Positions 44,571 through 53,529 of a stretch of 64,000 nt of DNA are shown piece after piece (within the stretch, counting starts at the first letter, position 1; the number at the start of each line of letters is the position of its first letter). Source of the stretch: DTU013 sp964512095 (GTDB taxonomy: Bacteria; Bacillota; Clostridia; Acetivibrionales; DTU013); the NCBI GenBank assembly GCA_964512095.1, contig CAZEIH010000004.1:51754-115753 (forward strand), in the 5' to 3' direction. The notes under the pieces are model-generated. The model did no database searches. It saw only the letters and a program-made list of their open reading frames with translations, and had not been told where the DNA came from. A program made the position numbers and the translations under genes.

Positions 44571-45455
44571 TTAACATTTTTGATGAAGAAGGGTACTGAG
44601 AGTCTGGGCATAGTTGCCTGCCTCAGTTATCTTCTCGAGATCTATACCTGTTTCAATACCCATTCTGTGGAACATGTCAACAAGCACTTCTGTTTGGCAG
44701 TTTCCCTTGGCACCCGGTGCATATGGGCATCCACCCAAACCTCCGGCAGCTCCGTCAAATATGGTTATTCCTGCCTGGAGTGAGGCCAGATTGTTAGCAA
44801 ATTCGATGCCGAAATATTTGTGATAATGAACAGCAAGACTTGCAGTGGTCAGCTTTTCTTTTATCATTTTGGGTATCTCATAAGCGGATGTAGGATTTGC
44901 CATACCGGTTGTATCTCCCAGAGAAATCTCATACGAGCCAAAGCTCTCCAGTGCCAGGGCTGTCTCTAGTGCCACTTCAGGAGCCATACAGCCTTCTATT
45001 GGGCATCCAAATACTGTGGCAATATATGATCTTACCTTCACGCCATTTTCCTTTGCTACTTTGTTGATTCTCTCGATTTCTTTAAGAGACTCTTCTCTGC
45101 TCATATTTAGGTTCTTTCTATTATGGCTCTGGCTAGTGCTCATAATAGTTACGACTTCATTAAGCCCAGCTTCAATAGCAAACTCAAGACCTCTCATATT
45201 GGGTATCAGTGCATTGTACGCAACTCCCTCTTTACGCCGAATTCCAGCTAATACAGCTTTTGCATCAGCCATCTGTGGAACCCATTTGGGATGTACAAAG
45301 GAGGTCACCTCGATCCTTTGGCAGCCAGAATCTGTTAGCATATTTACAAGCTCTATCTTCTTTTCAGTGGGAATAAAGTCCGGCTCAGGCTGAAGCCCAT
45401 CTCTCGGTCCAACTTCAAAAATAGATACTTGCTTTGGCCAAGTTGTTTTATCCAT
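44571..45455 (-). CDS. Hydroxymethylglutaryl-CoA lyase family
   Basis: A 294-residue DRE-TIM metallolyase. EVGPRDGLQPEPDFIPTEKK, VTSFVHPKWVPQMADA and HYHKYFGIEFANNL match the HMG-CoA lyase subgroup. The catalytic-cysteine signature is present as AAGGLGGCPYAPGAKGN, which distinguishes HMG-CoA lyase from homocitrate or isopropylmalate synthases. It would cleave HMG-CoA to acetyl-CoA and acetoacetate. ATG 45455 is chosen, with TGAGGATAATT upstream. Only 16 bp separate it from the HMG-CoA reductase gene. Confidence 0.92.
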   Translation of the reverse strand: MDKTTWPKQVSIFEVGPRDGLQPEPDFIPTEKKIELVNMLTDSGCQRIEVTSFVHPKWVPQMADAKAVLAGIRRKEGVAYNALIPNMRGLEFAIEAGLNEVVTIMSTSQSHNRKNLNMSREESLKEIERINKVAKENGVKVRSYIATVFGCPIEGCMAPEVALETALALESFGSYEISLGDTTGMANPTSAYEIPKMIKEKLTTASLAVHYHKYFGIEFANNLASLQAGITIFDGAAGGLGGCPYAPGAKGNCQTEVLVDMFHRMGIETGIDLEKITEAGNYAQTLSTLLHQKC

Positions 45456-45488
45456 AATTATCCTCATTTCTAGCGGTATACTATACAC

Positions 45489-46523
45489 TCATGGTATTAC
45501 TATCGCACGTCCATTTATGTTGCTAAACTCATCTAAAGACTTCTGATATTCATCCATGGGAAGAACCATTCCAACATATGCAGACAGGTTAACTTTGCCG
45601 CTGTTGACAAGTCTCATCATCTGTTCCCAGGTCTTATACATATGCCTGCCGAAAATACCTGTTATCTTCAATTCTCGGTAAACAACACGATACATATAGT
45701 TACTGATGGTAAGCTCTCCCCCCACCATTCCAACATGGACAAGGGTACCGGCTGTTCTCAGCGCATCAATTGCCTGGTTTATAACCCTGTTGTTCCCTGT
45801 AAAGTCTACTATACAGTCAACTCCAACACCGCCGGTTATTTCCTTTGCGGTTTTTACAAGCTCCTCCCTCATACCATTCAATGCAATGTCTGCGCCTACC
45901 TTCAGACTATATTCAAGCCTGTCGTCATTCACATCCAATGAAATAACCTTGACAGCCCCAAGCAATTTTGCCAGCTCGCAAGCCATCAACCCAATTGTAC
46001 CAACTCCTAGTATGGCAACGATTTTTCCGCTGGGTTCAGCCTTCTGTAAAGCATGTAGCGCCGTTCCAAGTGGTTCGAGTAGAGACATCTCCTGAAAATT
46101 TGCATCATCCTCAAGCTTTATTCCCGACACCTCCGGAAGCCTGATATATTCAGCAAAGCATCCATCTATATTCCTTCCCAACACTCCCATGTTGTTTGTG
46201 CAAATATGTTGGTTATCTGTTCTGCATTCATAGCAGTAACCACATGGAATGTGAGTTTCACCTGCAACACGGTCCCCAGGCTTGAAGTTTTTCACGAGAC
46301 TTCCAACCGCAGTTACCTCTCCTGAAAATTCATGACCAAGGGTAAACGGCAAGCTATAGTTAGAAGACGCCACTAGTGGAGACCATTCAAACACCTCAAC
46401 ATCAGACCTACACATGGCTGCCGCCTTTACTTTTACAAGAAGATCGTGTTCACCGATTTCAGGTATGGGTATATCAACTATCTCTGCTCCCTCTCCATGT
46501 TTTGTTTTCCTTAGTGCCTTCAT
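45489..46523 (-). CDS. Zinc-dependent medium-chain alcohol/polyol dehydrogenase
   Basis: A 344-residue MDR dehydrogenase. Catalytic zinc ligands are Cys in KAAAMCRSDVEVFEW and HE in LGHEFSGEV. The structural zinc site is CGYCYECRTDNQHIC. The NAD-binding Rossmann motif is GVGTIGLMACELAKLLGA, with an acidic residue after beta-2 (VISLDVNDDR) implying NAD. It resembles sorbitol, threonine and galactitol dehydrogenases; the substrate is unknown but should be a secondary alcohol of the compound imported by this locus. ATG 46523 is chosen with GGGGAG upstream. Confidence 0.9.
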   Translation of the reverse strand: MKALRKTKHGEGAEIVDIPIPEIGEHDLLVKVKAAAMCRSDVEVFEWSPLVASSNYSLPFTLGHEFSGEVTAVGSLVKNFKPGDRVAGETHIPCGYCYECRTDNQHICTNNMGVLGRNIDGCFAEYIRLPEVSGIKLEDDANFQEMSLLEPLGTALHALQKAEPSGKIVAILGVGTIGLMACELAKLLGAVKVISLDVNDDRLEYSLKVGADIALNGMREELVKTAKEITGGVGVDCIVDFTGNNRVINQAIDALRTAGTLVHVGMVGGELTISNYMYRVVYRELKITGIFGRHMYKTWEQMMRLVNSGKVNLSAYVGMVLPMDEYQKSLDEFSNINGRAIVIP

Positions 46524-46598
46524 TTTTTTATTCTCCCCATGAATTCGATATAACGCAACAGTTCGGAAGGAACTGCAGCGTGTCAATGATATAAAATC

Positions 46599-47306
46599 CT
46601 ATTTATTTCTTGTTAAGGTTTCGTCTGGAGCAAATCCGAGCTTGTCATAATGTGATGATCTGGTTACAATATCATCATCCAGTTGCATTTTTGCAAACTT
46701 GATGATTTCCTCTGCCCTGTTTCTGGGAATAACCAATACACCGTCATCATCAGCACAAATAATGTCGCCAGGATTTACAAGAACCCCTGCACAGTTGATT
46801 GGAATATTGGTTCCACCGAAGGTAACTCTTCCGTAAGCATGGGTGAAGGTCCTCTGGGTACAGAAAACATTAGCATTTTCAAGATTAGTTTCATATGAGT
46901 CTCTGCAGCCCCCATCTACAACCGCGCCTGAAATTCCCCTTATCATGGTGTTCATTGCAATTTCAGAACCCCATACTCCACCACGAATACCTTCCATATC
47001 AATAACCACTACCATATCCTTCGCACTTTCCTCTGTAATGCCATCCACAAACCTGTAAATATCGTTGCAGCCCTTGCCAAGCTCATCGCGCCATTCATCT
47101 ACAGTTTTACACTCCTTAACGCCGTCCTGCTTGGGCAACAGCTTAACAGTGTAAGCAAAACCCTTGAATTCCATTCCGGGGCGAAGAGGTCTCATTTTAC
47201 AATTCATGGTCCCTTTGTCTACCAATCCTACTGCATCCATAGCATCTGATAAATCTGCGCATCTGTACTTTCTCAGTTCTTGAATCAGTTCACTATTTGT
47301 CATCAT
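46599..47306 (-). CDS. RraA-like aldolase/decarboxylase (HMG aldolase fold)
   Basis: A 235-residue RraA-family protein. GVWGSEIAMNTMIRGISGAV and VVDGGCRDSYE carry the arginine and aspartate of the metal and pyruvate site seen in 4-hydroxy-4-methyl-2-oxoglutarate/4-carboxy-4-hydroxy-2-oxoadipate aldolases. DIICADDDGVLVIP is the second conserved block. True RNase-E inhibitors are shorter (about 160 residues), so an enzyme is more likely here. It lies between the importer permeases and the dehydrogenase. In other catabolic loci such proteins cleave or decarboxylate oxo-acids; the substrate here is unknown. Confidence 0.85.
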   Translation of the reverse strand: MMTNSELIQELRKYRCADLSDAMDAVGLVDKGTMNCKMRPLRPGMEFKGFAYTVKLLPKQDGVKECKTVDEWRDELGKGCNDIYRFVDGITEESAKDMVVVIDMEGIRGGVWGSEIAMNTMIRGISGAVVDGGCRDSYETNLENANVFCTQRTFTHAYGRVTFGGTNIPINCAGVLVNPGDIICADDDGVLVIPRNRAEEIIKFAKMQLDDDIVTRSSHYDKLGFAPDETLTRNK

Positions 47307-47349
47307 AATTTACTACCTTCCTTTATATGTTTTTTATACTAGATCCCGC

Positions 47350-48228
47350 CTAATACAGGCTATCTCTTTCCATAACCTTTCTCATTACTACTGTGATTGC
47401 CATTGCCAAAACAAATATTATTATTGCTATTACGTTTCCATATCCAATATTAAAGTTTTGAAAAGCATTCACAAAAAGATGTAGCGGCAAAAGCTCTGTT
47501 GCATGATTTGGCCCTCCCCCTGTCATTACATAAACAAGGTCAAAGGATCTTAATGCTCCTACAGTTTGTAAAATTATAACCATTTTTATAATATCCCAGG
47601 ACAGAGGTATAACCATTGTACGAATCATTCTCCATCCCGTAGCACCATCTAGTGTAGCGCTCTCAATAACCTCGCTGGACATGTTCATAAACCCAGAGTT
47701 GAATAGAATTACCTGTATTCCAACAGAATTCCATATTTGAGCGATAATTACTGCTATCAGCGCCAGCTGGGGGCTTGATAGTGGTGGTATATATTGGGCG
47801 CCTAACCCCAATACCTGCATAAGTGGCTTTAGTAGACCCATTCCCGGGCTGTAAATATAGTTCCAAATAAACCCTACAGCTACTGACGGTAATATTGTCG
47901 GTATAAAGTATAATGTCTTGTAAAGCCTGTAGCCTTTCAGCTGTAAATATATAAGGTATCCAAGCAAGAAGCCGATTACAACCTGAAATGCAGTAGTAGA
48001 TACCATAAATAGCAATGTATTCTTTAGGACCTTCCAAAACATTGGTGATCCAAGAACCGCTTTGTAATTACGCAATCCAACAAATCTGCTTGATGCAAGT
48101 GTATCCCATGTATACGTGCTCATCACAGTCGATTGAGCAATAGGATATAGCACCAGATATGCATAAACAAGAAATCCCGGTACTAGAAACAGCAGTATTG
48201 TACCAATATTGTTCTTCGTTACTTTCAT
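47350..48228 (-). CDS. ABC sugar-type importer permease (MalF/UgpA class)
   Basis: A 292-residue CUT1-family permease with six helices. The EAA motif with the invariant glycine is in EVIESATLDGATGWRMIRTMVIPL (ESATLDGA, then IPL). It pairs with the permease encoded just upstream at 48264 and the binding protein at 49256. No ATPase is encoded in the cluster, so it probably uses a shared MsmK/UgpC-like ATPase elsewhere, as many Firmicute CUT1 importers do. Confidence 0.93.
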   Translation of the reverse strand: MKVTKNNIGTILLFLVPGFLVYAYLVLYPIAQSTVMSTYTWDTLASSRFVGLRNYKAVLGSPMFWKVLKNTLLFMVSTTAFQVVIGFLLGYLIYLQLKGYRLYKTLYFIPTILPSVAVGFIWNYIYSPGMGLLKPLMQVLGLGAQYIPPLSSPQLALIAVIIAQIWNSVGIQVILFNSGFMNMSSEVIESATLDGATGWRMIRTMVIPLSWDIIKMVIILQTVGALRSFDLVYVMTGGGPNHATELLPLHLFVNAFQNFNIGYGNVIAIIIFVLAMAITVVMRKVMERDSLY

Positions 48229-48263
48229 GTCAAGTTTCTCCCCTTACTGCCAATTTAACACTA

Positions 48264-49157
48264 CTACCCCTTTATTGCGCCTGCAATCATTCCCTTTTCA
48301 ATTCTCTCTTGAGCCAGAATATAGAATATGATGCTTGGAATAATGGCTATCATAATTCCGGCTGCAAGCTGCGTATACTCAGAGTTATACTCTGTTATGA
48401 AGCCCATCAGCCCTATTGGAAGGGTCTTCAGCGCAGGCTTACTAAGCAATAGCATAGATACCAGTAACTCATTCCAGCTAGCAAGAACAGCCAGTATAGA
48501 TATTGTCACAATACCATCCTTGGTTAGCGGTACTATTATTTTAAAGAACATTCTAAAGACCGAGCAGCCGTCAATAAATGCACATTCCTCTAACTCTTTG
48601 GGCAATGATGTCATGAAACCCTCGAGTATAAATATGGAGATAGGAATTCTAAATGCGGCATAGATCAAGCTGAGCACAGTTAGATTATTGTACTGATCCC
48701 AACTGCCAACCATCATATACAAAGGGATTATTGCCGAATGGATTGGTATCATCATCCCTGCAATGGCTATAAAATACAACATTTTTTTTCCTTTAAAGTT
48801 GAATCTGGACAGTACAAACGCAATTGGTGTAACAGTAACAACTGTCATTATTATGGTCATGCCGGTTACATAAATACTATTGAGCATATATCTGTCAATT
48901 TTGGAACCCTTCCAAGCTTTCACATAGTTTGAGAAAACCCATTGCTTTGGAGGGCCCCATGTATTCATTGTAAGGTCCGCCTGTGTCTTTAATGAAGAAA
49001 AGAGCAACCAGACCAAGGGCAGTACAACAATAATTGCAAAGAGGGTTAGTACAATATAAATCCATACAAAAGACTTCTTTTTCCCAATGGCTAGCTGTGG
49101 GCTTGGCTTTAATGATTCTTCATCCTTAATTTTAACTTTTTTTGATATGATGCCCAT
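48264..49157 (-). CDS. ABC sugar-type importer permease (MalG/UgpE class)
   Basis: A 297-residue CUT1-family permease. The coupling motif is LEECAFIDGCSVFRMFFKIIVPL (EEAAxIDG form) and the C-terminus LAQERIEKGMIAGAIKG is the usual MalG-type ending. Six helices are visible. ATG 49157 is chosen over the frame start at 49214 since AAGGTGAAACTA precedes it and the preceding residues are not membrane-like. It partners the 47350 permease. Confidence 0.93.
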   Translation of the reverse strand: MGIISKKVKIKDEESLKPSPQLAIGKKKSFVWIYIVLTLFAIIVVLPLVWLLFSSLKTQADLTMNTWGPPKQWVFSNYVKAWKGSKIDRYMLNSIYVTGMTIIMTVVTVTPIAFVLSRFNFKGKKMLYFIAIAGMMIPIHSAIIPLYMMVGSWDQYNNLTVLSLIYAAFRIPISIFILEGFMTSLPKELEECAFIDGCSVFRMFFKIIVPLTKDGIVTISILAVLASWNELLVSMLLLSKPALKTLPIGLMGFITEYNSEYTQLAAGIMIAIIPSIIFYILAQERIEKGMIAGAIKG

Positions 49158-49255
49158 TAGTTTCACCTTCACTGTTTTTGTTTTGCAGTTATGGTATATC
49201 GACCTTGCCGACATACCATAGCTGCATTGTTTTAAATTACTAATGTTGCCTATAC

Positions 49256-50641
49256 TTATTTCTGTGCATTAGCATAATCCTCTGCTGCCTTTTGAACCTC
49301 TGCAACCGCCTTCTGAACGTCAAATTCTCCTGTAATCAATCCGGGCATAGCCGTCTGTTTAATTGCGAGGTCAATGGCCGGAGGAGCGATGGTATCCATT
49401 GAAGGTATATATGATTCAGCTGTACGGTATGCTTCTATAAGCTGGTTCATAACCGGTGATACGTTTTCATCGTTATATTCCACCATACCTGCATATACAA
49501 AGCCGCCTGCTTCCATAATTGGTACGTTAAATTCTGGACTGCAGATGTTCATTGCCAGCTTTATTGCAGCATCTCTCTTGCTTTCATCAAGTCCATTTTG
49601 CACAAAGAAGCCGATAACGTTTCCGCCAACCCTGACCTTAGAATCGCCATCAGGCCTGTCTGTCATTGCAGGGAAGTCAACACGGGCAACCTTTTCGAGG
49701 AATTCAGGGCCGCCAGCTGTAGCAAAGTTGCCTGGTTTCCATGCGCCTTCATAATACATAGCAGCTTCGCCTCTAGCAAACATCTGGTCAGCCTCGGAAG
49801 CACTTATTCCAAGTACGCCCTTAGGATAACCACCTGCATCAACAAAGGCTTTGAATTTCTCCATAGCAGGCACAAAGCCTAAAGCCGGGTCATTCCAGCT
49901 GGTTTGCTTGTCACCAAGGGCGAGAGCATTAAAATTATCAAGTCCTGCAGATCTTGCCAACAACGCAGAAGCGAGCCATGCAAATCTTCCATCCTTACCG
50001 CCGGTCACAAGTGTTGCTATACCTTCTTTGTTAGTTTGGGGAATCAATGCAAGTAGCTCGTCGAAGGTTTGAGGAACCTTCCATCCATATTTCTGGAACA
50101 AATCTTTATTATAGAAAAGACCGTCTATTGATCCTTCCTGTGGTGCCAGCATTATTTTCCCATCAGTTGAGGATGCAAAATTCAAAGATGTCTCTGTAAA
50201 CCACTGCTTGAATTCCGGATACCTGGGATCTTCAAAAACAGGTTTCCAGTCGATTATCTTGTCATCTTTTATAAATTCTCTAGCATAACTCAAAGGACAC
50301 CAGGAAACATCCGGAGGATTTCCTGCTGCCATTTCAACTGTGAGCTTGGTTCTCGCATCAGCTGTTGGCAACGCATCATGGATAATCGTTATGTTTGGAC
50401 TTTCACTCTTGTACGTAGCCATGAGAGCTTCAATCTGTTCATATGCCGCAGCTCCTGCAGTCCATGGAGTCATCAGTCTCAGCTCAATTTTTTCATCTAC
50501 TGGCGGATTTTGGTCTCCCGGCGTGTTTTGATTGGGAGGGTTTACATTGGGTTCATCCGTTTTGGCGCATCCTGAAAAAATTACAAGGGAAATTCCAAGT
50601 AATAAAATTAGGGATAATGTCCTTAATAGTGACTTTTTCAT
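49256..50641 (-). CDS. Extracellular solute-binding lipoprotein of the importer
   Basis: A 461-residue family-1 solute-binding protein. A lipoprotein signal peptide ends in the lipobox IFSGCAK (Cys25), followed by a Pro/Asn-rich linker of about 25 residues. The mature part has the type D substrate-binding fold: LRLMTPWTAGAAAYEQIEAL at the start, and APQEGSIDGLFYNKDLFQKYG, the usual CUT1 binding-protein block. It is followed by the two permeases, so it determines the imported substrate, which cannot be read from sequence. Confidence 0.93.
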   Translation of the reverse strand: MKKSLLRTLSLILLLGISLVIFSGCAKTDEPNVNPPNQNTPGDQNPPVDEKIELRLMTPWTAGAAAYEQIEALMATYKSESPNITIIHDALPTADARTKLTVEMAAGNPPDVSWCPLSYAREFIKDDKIIDWKPVFEDPRYPEFKQWFTETSLNFASSTDGKIMLAPQEGSIDGLFYNKDLFQKYGWKVPQTFDELLALIPQTNKEGIATLVTGGKDGRFAWLASALLARSAGLDNFNALALGDKQTSWNDPALGFVPAMEKFKAFVDAGGYPKGVLGISASEADQMFARGEAAMYYEGAWKPGNFATAGGPEFLEKVARVDFPAMTDRPDGDSKVRVGGNVIGFFVQNGLDESKRDAAIKLAMNICSPEFNVPIMEAGGFVYAGMVEYNDENVSPVMNQLIEAYRTAESYIPSMDTIAPPAIDLAIKQTAMPGLITGEFDVQKAVAEVQKAAEDYANAQK

Positions 50642-50690
50642 TTCATACCTCCTAAATATTCCATCTAATCCCTGGGGATCAAATGCATGT

Positions 50691-51128
50691 TCATTTTTCC
50701 ATTAAAGTTGCAATATTATCTTCATTCTTTACTCTGTGCAGATTTATGCCTTTTAATTCAAGTAAAGTAACTTCTGTGAGATATAATACTGTGGTACCAT
50801 TTTCCAGATGTCCTGTGTAAGTAGTTTCAAGATCAGAAATTACCATGTGAAAGTGAGCCTGGCCATCAAGTACAACACCTTGCAACGACGCAAGTTCAAG
50901 TGGTTTTTCAACTGTTATGAACTCATCAACAGGTTCCCTTTCCATTCCTGTCACACGATGAAAAACAGCCTTTTGCAATGAGCCTATTGCACTTGTTATT
51001 ATTGCGTTTTTTATGCCTGCCTCTTTCAAACCCTTTTCAATACCCTCTAGTAGCATATCCCCCCTTTTGAGATTCATGACCACAGCTCTTCCCGTTCCTT
51101 CACCAAGGAAGCTTACCATTTGCCTCAT
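50691..51128 (-). CDS. PPC/DUF296-domain protein
   Basis: A 145-residue single-domain PPC (DUF296) protein. GRAVVMNLKRGDMLLEGIEK, AIITSAIGSLQKA and HFHMVISDLETTYTGHLENG are the conserved blocks, including the histidines proposed to bind metal in bacterial homologues. In plants the domain accompanies AT-hooks, but bacterial single-domain forms have no proven function. It is the first gene of the minus-strand catabolic operon, so it may be a metabolite-binding or accessory protein of the pathway. Confidence 0.85.
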   Translation of the reverse strand: MRQMVSFLGEGTGRAVVMNLKRGDMLLEGIEKGLKEAGIKNAIITSAIGSLQKAVFHRVTGMEREPVDEFITVEKPLELASLQGVVLDGQAHFHMVISDLETTYTGHLENGTTVLYLTEVTLLELKGINLHRVKNEDNIATLMEK

Positions 51129-51278
51129 CCTTTCCTTGTCTGCACCGCTTATATGCAGACAACCACCTTATAGAATAATGTTAAGAAAAAAACAGAGCAT
51201 TTGGAATTAACCCTGTTTAGATTTCCTTAATTATTTTAATCAGTTTTTTGAAAAATAATCTTCGACTTGAGTTTATAG

Positions 51279-51306
51279 AAATATTTCAACTTTTGTTGAA
51301 ATATTT
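51279..51306. promoter_or_regulatory. Perfect 12-bp inverted repeat in the divergent control region
   Basis: AAATATTTCAAC (51279-51290) and GTTGAAATATTT (51295-51306) are perfect inverted copies around TTTT. On the minus strand a TATAAA box follows directly (plus-strand 51272-51277), so the repeat covers the -35 position of the minus operon. It lies about 60 bp from the plus-strand promoter. It is a good candidate operator for both arms. No regulator gene is present in the cluster. Confidence 0.55.
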
Positions 51307-51365
51307 TAGACTGCACTGTGATTGCTATGTGTCTTCTGAAAATAGATAACTTCCCACTCATTATG

Positions 51366-51394
51366 TTGACTTCATATTCCTACTAATATAGAAT
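51366..51394 (+). promoter_or_regulatory. Vegetative promoter of the plus arm
   Basis: TTGACT (51366-51371) and TAGAAT (51389-51394) are spaced by 17 bp, upstream of the isomerase gene. AGGAGG stands before its ATG at 51491. Confidence 0.55.
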
Positions 51395-51490
51395 TAAGCT
51401 GATAAAAAATGAGAAACATACACATATTAATACCGCTTGCCCCTTATCATCCTTCAACCACCTAATTTACTATGCTAGGAGGATAAATTA

Positions 51491-52402
51491 ATGAAAGAAT
51501 CTGTTCACAAATATTTTAAGATCGGCACTATCCATTTCATGTCATATCCACAGACAATGAAGGGAGAGGGACCAATAGCTGAAACCCTTCTGAAGCTCCT
51601 TTGCGATGACTATTTTGACGCAGTAGAGTTGACATGGATTAAGGATGACGAAATAAGAAGTCAGGTAAAAAGAATGTTGGACGAATCCGGTATAACCGTT
51701 TGCTATGGCGCACAGCCAAGGCTGCTTACAACAGGTCTAAATCCAAATGCTATTGAAGAAGACCTCAGGCTCAAGGCGGAGGCCACCCTTATGGAGGCTA
51801 TAGACGAGGCAGAATTTCTTGGTGCCAAGGGCATTGCATTTTTGGCTGGCAAGTACGAGGAAGAAACCAAGGAGCAAAGCTACTGTCAGCTTATTAAGAC
51901 GACAAAGGCCCTTTGTGGGTATGCAGCTTCAAAGGGAATGAACGTTGAAATAGAAGTTTTTGATTTCGATGTAGACAAAAAATCCCTTATTGGCCCTGCT
52001 CCCCTTGCAGCAAGATTCGCTGCTGAAATACGTGAAAGCTATAACAATTTCGGTCTGTTGGTAGATTTATCCCACATTCCCCAGACTCATGAAACAAATC
52101 GTTTTGTAATTCAGACACTAAAGCCTTATATAACGCACCTTCATTTCGGCAGTGCAGTACTTGGAGATGCTTCAATGGAGGGTTACGGAGACACCCATCC
52201 AAGGTTTAATTTTCCAAACTCAGTGAATTCTGTAGATGACTTGGTAGACTACCTCAAATGTCTGAAGGAAGAAAATATGTTCAATCAGGACGACCCACTA
52301 GTGCTATCATTCGAAGTCAAGCCCTGGAAGGATGAAAATCCCGAACTGGTATTGGCTAACACAAAGCGTATACTTAACCGCGCATGGGCTCTACTGAATT
52401 AA
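51491..52402 (+). CDS. Sugar-phosphate isomerase/epimerase family (TIM barrel)
   Basis: A 303-residue AP-endonuclease-2-like TIM-barrel protein. Metal-binding residues are suggested by the glutamate in DAVELTWIKDD, EIEVFDFD, the histidine in LLVDLSHIPQTHE, HLHFGSAV and the terminal glutamate in LSFEVKPW. Members isomerise or epimerise sugars, keto-sugars and inositols, or cleave oxo-compounds. The activity is unassigned here. It is divergent from the importer operon and 28 bp upstream of the hydroxyacid dehydrogenase. Confidence 0.85.
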   Translation: MKESVHKYFKIGTIHFMSYPQTMKGEGPIAETLLKLLCDDYFDAVELTWIKDDEIRSQVKRMLDESGITVCYGAQPRLLTTGLNPNAIEEDLRLKAEATLMEAIDEAEFLGAKGIAFLAGKYEEETKEQSYCQLIKTTKALCGYAASKGMNVEIEVFDFDVDKKSLIGPAPLAARFAAEIRESYNNFGLLVDLSHIPQTHETNRFVIQTLKPYITHLHFGSAVLGDASMEGYGDTHPRFNFPNSVNSVDDLVDYLKCLKEENMFNQDDPLVLSFEVKPWKDENPELVLANTKRILNRAWALLN

Positions 52403-52430
52403 AAGAAAACTGCTAGAAAGCGAAGGTATC

Positions 52431-53393
52431 ATGATGAAAATAGTTATATTGGACGGATATACAGAAAATCCTGGCGATTTGAGTTGGGAAGGCTTCGAAG
52501 CTATAGGTGAGCTTAAGGTTTTTGATCGCACAAAGGATGATGAAATAATATCAAGGATAGGAAATGCAGAGGTCGTAATAATAAATAAAACTCCCCTTGA
52601 TGATAAAGTGTTTAAGGCATGCCCATCAATAAAGTACATTGGCGTATTGGCTACAGGATTTAATGTAGTTGATGTAAATGCCGCAAAGGAAAGACAAATT
52701 GTGGTTACTAATATACCCACTTATGGCACCACAGCTGTTGCACAGTATACATTTGCTCTACTACTGGAAATATGCCACCATGTATGGAAGCATAACGAAG
52801 CCGTAAAATCCGGCGAATGGGCACGCCGCGGCGACTTCTGCTTCTGGGACTACCCTCTGATTGAGCTTGTAGGGAAAACCTTCGGCTGTATTGGGTACGG
52901 CAGGATTGGACAGAACGCCGGTAAAATTGCCCAGTGCTTCGGTATGAAGGTCATCGCATACGATGAATACCAGGACAAGTCGCTTGAAAATGAAAATATG
53001 CGTTACACCAACTTGGACACTCTCCTTGCTCAGGCTGACGTTATATCGCTACATTGCCCTCTTCTACCTTCTACCCAAGGGATTGTTAATAAAGACACCA
53101 TCTCTAAAATGAAAAAGGGTGTGATAATAATTAACACCTCAAGAGGCCCTCTAATAGTCGAACAAGATCTCAAGGATGGCCTTTCTGAAGGCAAGGTAGG
53201 ATATGCCGCTGTTGATGTGGTGTCAGTTGAGCCGATTAAGGACGACAATCCCCTGTTGACTGCACCCAACTGTATTATTACACCGCATATAGCGTGGGCA
53301 CCAAAGGAAAGCCGCAAAAGATTGCTGGATATAGCTGTAAGCAACCTGAAAGCCTATCTAGCAGGCAATCCGGTCAATGTTGTAAATAAATAG
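52431..53393 (+). CDS. D-isomer-specific 2-hydroxyacid dehydrogenase
   Basis: A 320-residue NAD(P)-dependent dehydrogenase of the glycerate/phosphoglycerate dehydrogenase class. The Rossmann motif is GCIGYGRIGQNAGKIAQCFG followed by DEY (acidic, favouring NAD). Catalytic residues are Arg in INTSRGPLIVEQDL, Glu in VVSVEPIKDDNP and His in IITPHIAWAPKESR. It would interconvert a 2-oxo and a D-2-hydroxy acid, for example hydroxypyruvate and D-glycerate. The gene is followed by a strong terminator. Confidence 0.92.
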   Translation: MMKIVILDGYTENPGDLSWEGFEAIGELKVFDRTKDDEIISRIGNAEVVIINKTPLDDKVFKACPSIKYIGVLATGFNVVDVNAAKERQIVVTNIPTYGTTAVAQYTFALLLEICHHVWKHNEAVKSGEWARRGDFCFWDYPLIELVGKTFGCIGYGRIGQNAGKIAQCFGMKVIAYDEYQDKSLENENMRYTNLDTLLAQADVISLHCPLLPSTQGIVNKDTISKMKKGVIIINTSRGPLIVEQDLKDGLSEGKVGYAAVDVVSVEPIKDDNPLLTAPNCIITPHIAWAPKESRKRLLDIAVSNLKAYLAGNPVNVVNK

Positions 53394-53405
53394 CTGCTAT
53401 TGAAA

Positions 53406-53450
53406 AGAAAAAATCCGCCAGGAGAGTTCTAAACCTCCAGCGGATTTTTT
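53406..53450. terminator. Terminator after the hydroxyacid dehydrogenase
   Basis: AAAAAATCCGC (53406-53417) and GCGGATTTTTT (53440-53450) with inner CAGGAG/CTCCAG-type pairing form a long stem with T-runs on both strands. It is a clear bidirectional intrinsic terminator between convergent genes. Confidence 0.85.
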
Positions 53451-53487
53451 GTCTATGTCTCCAGAAGACGCCGACCACTATTGGTGA

Positions 53488-53529
53488 AGTTCAGTCTCCA
53501 CCTAGCTCCCTGAGCGAAGCGAATTGACT
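53488..53529. repeat. Copy 2 of a 42-bp dispersed repeat, overlapping the end of the DUF3842 gene
   Basis: Matches 28789-28830 at 37 of 42 positions in the same orientation. It covers the last codons and stop of the DUF3842 gene (C-terminal residues NSLRSGS are repeat-encoded), so the repeat appears to have invaded the 3' end of that gene. Confidence 0.6.
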
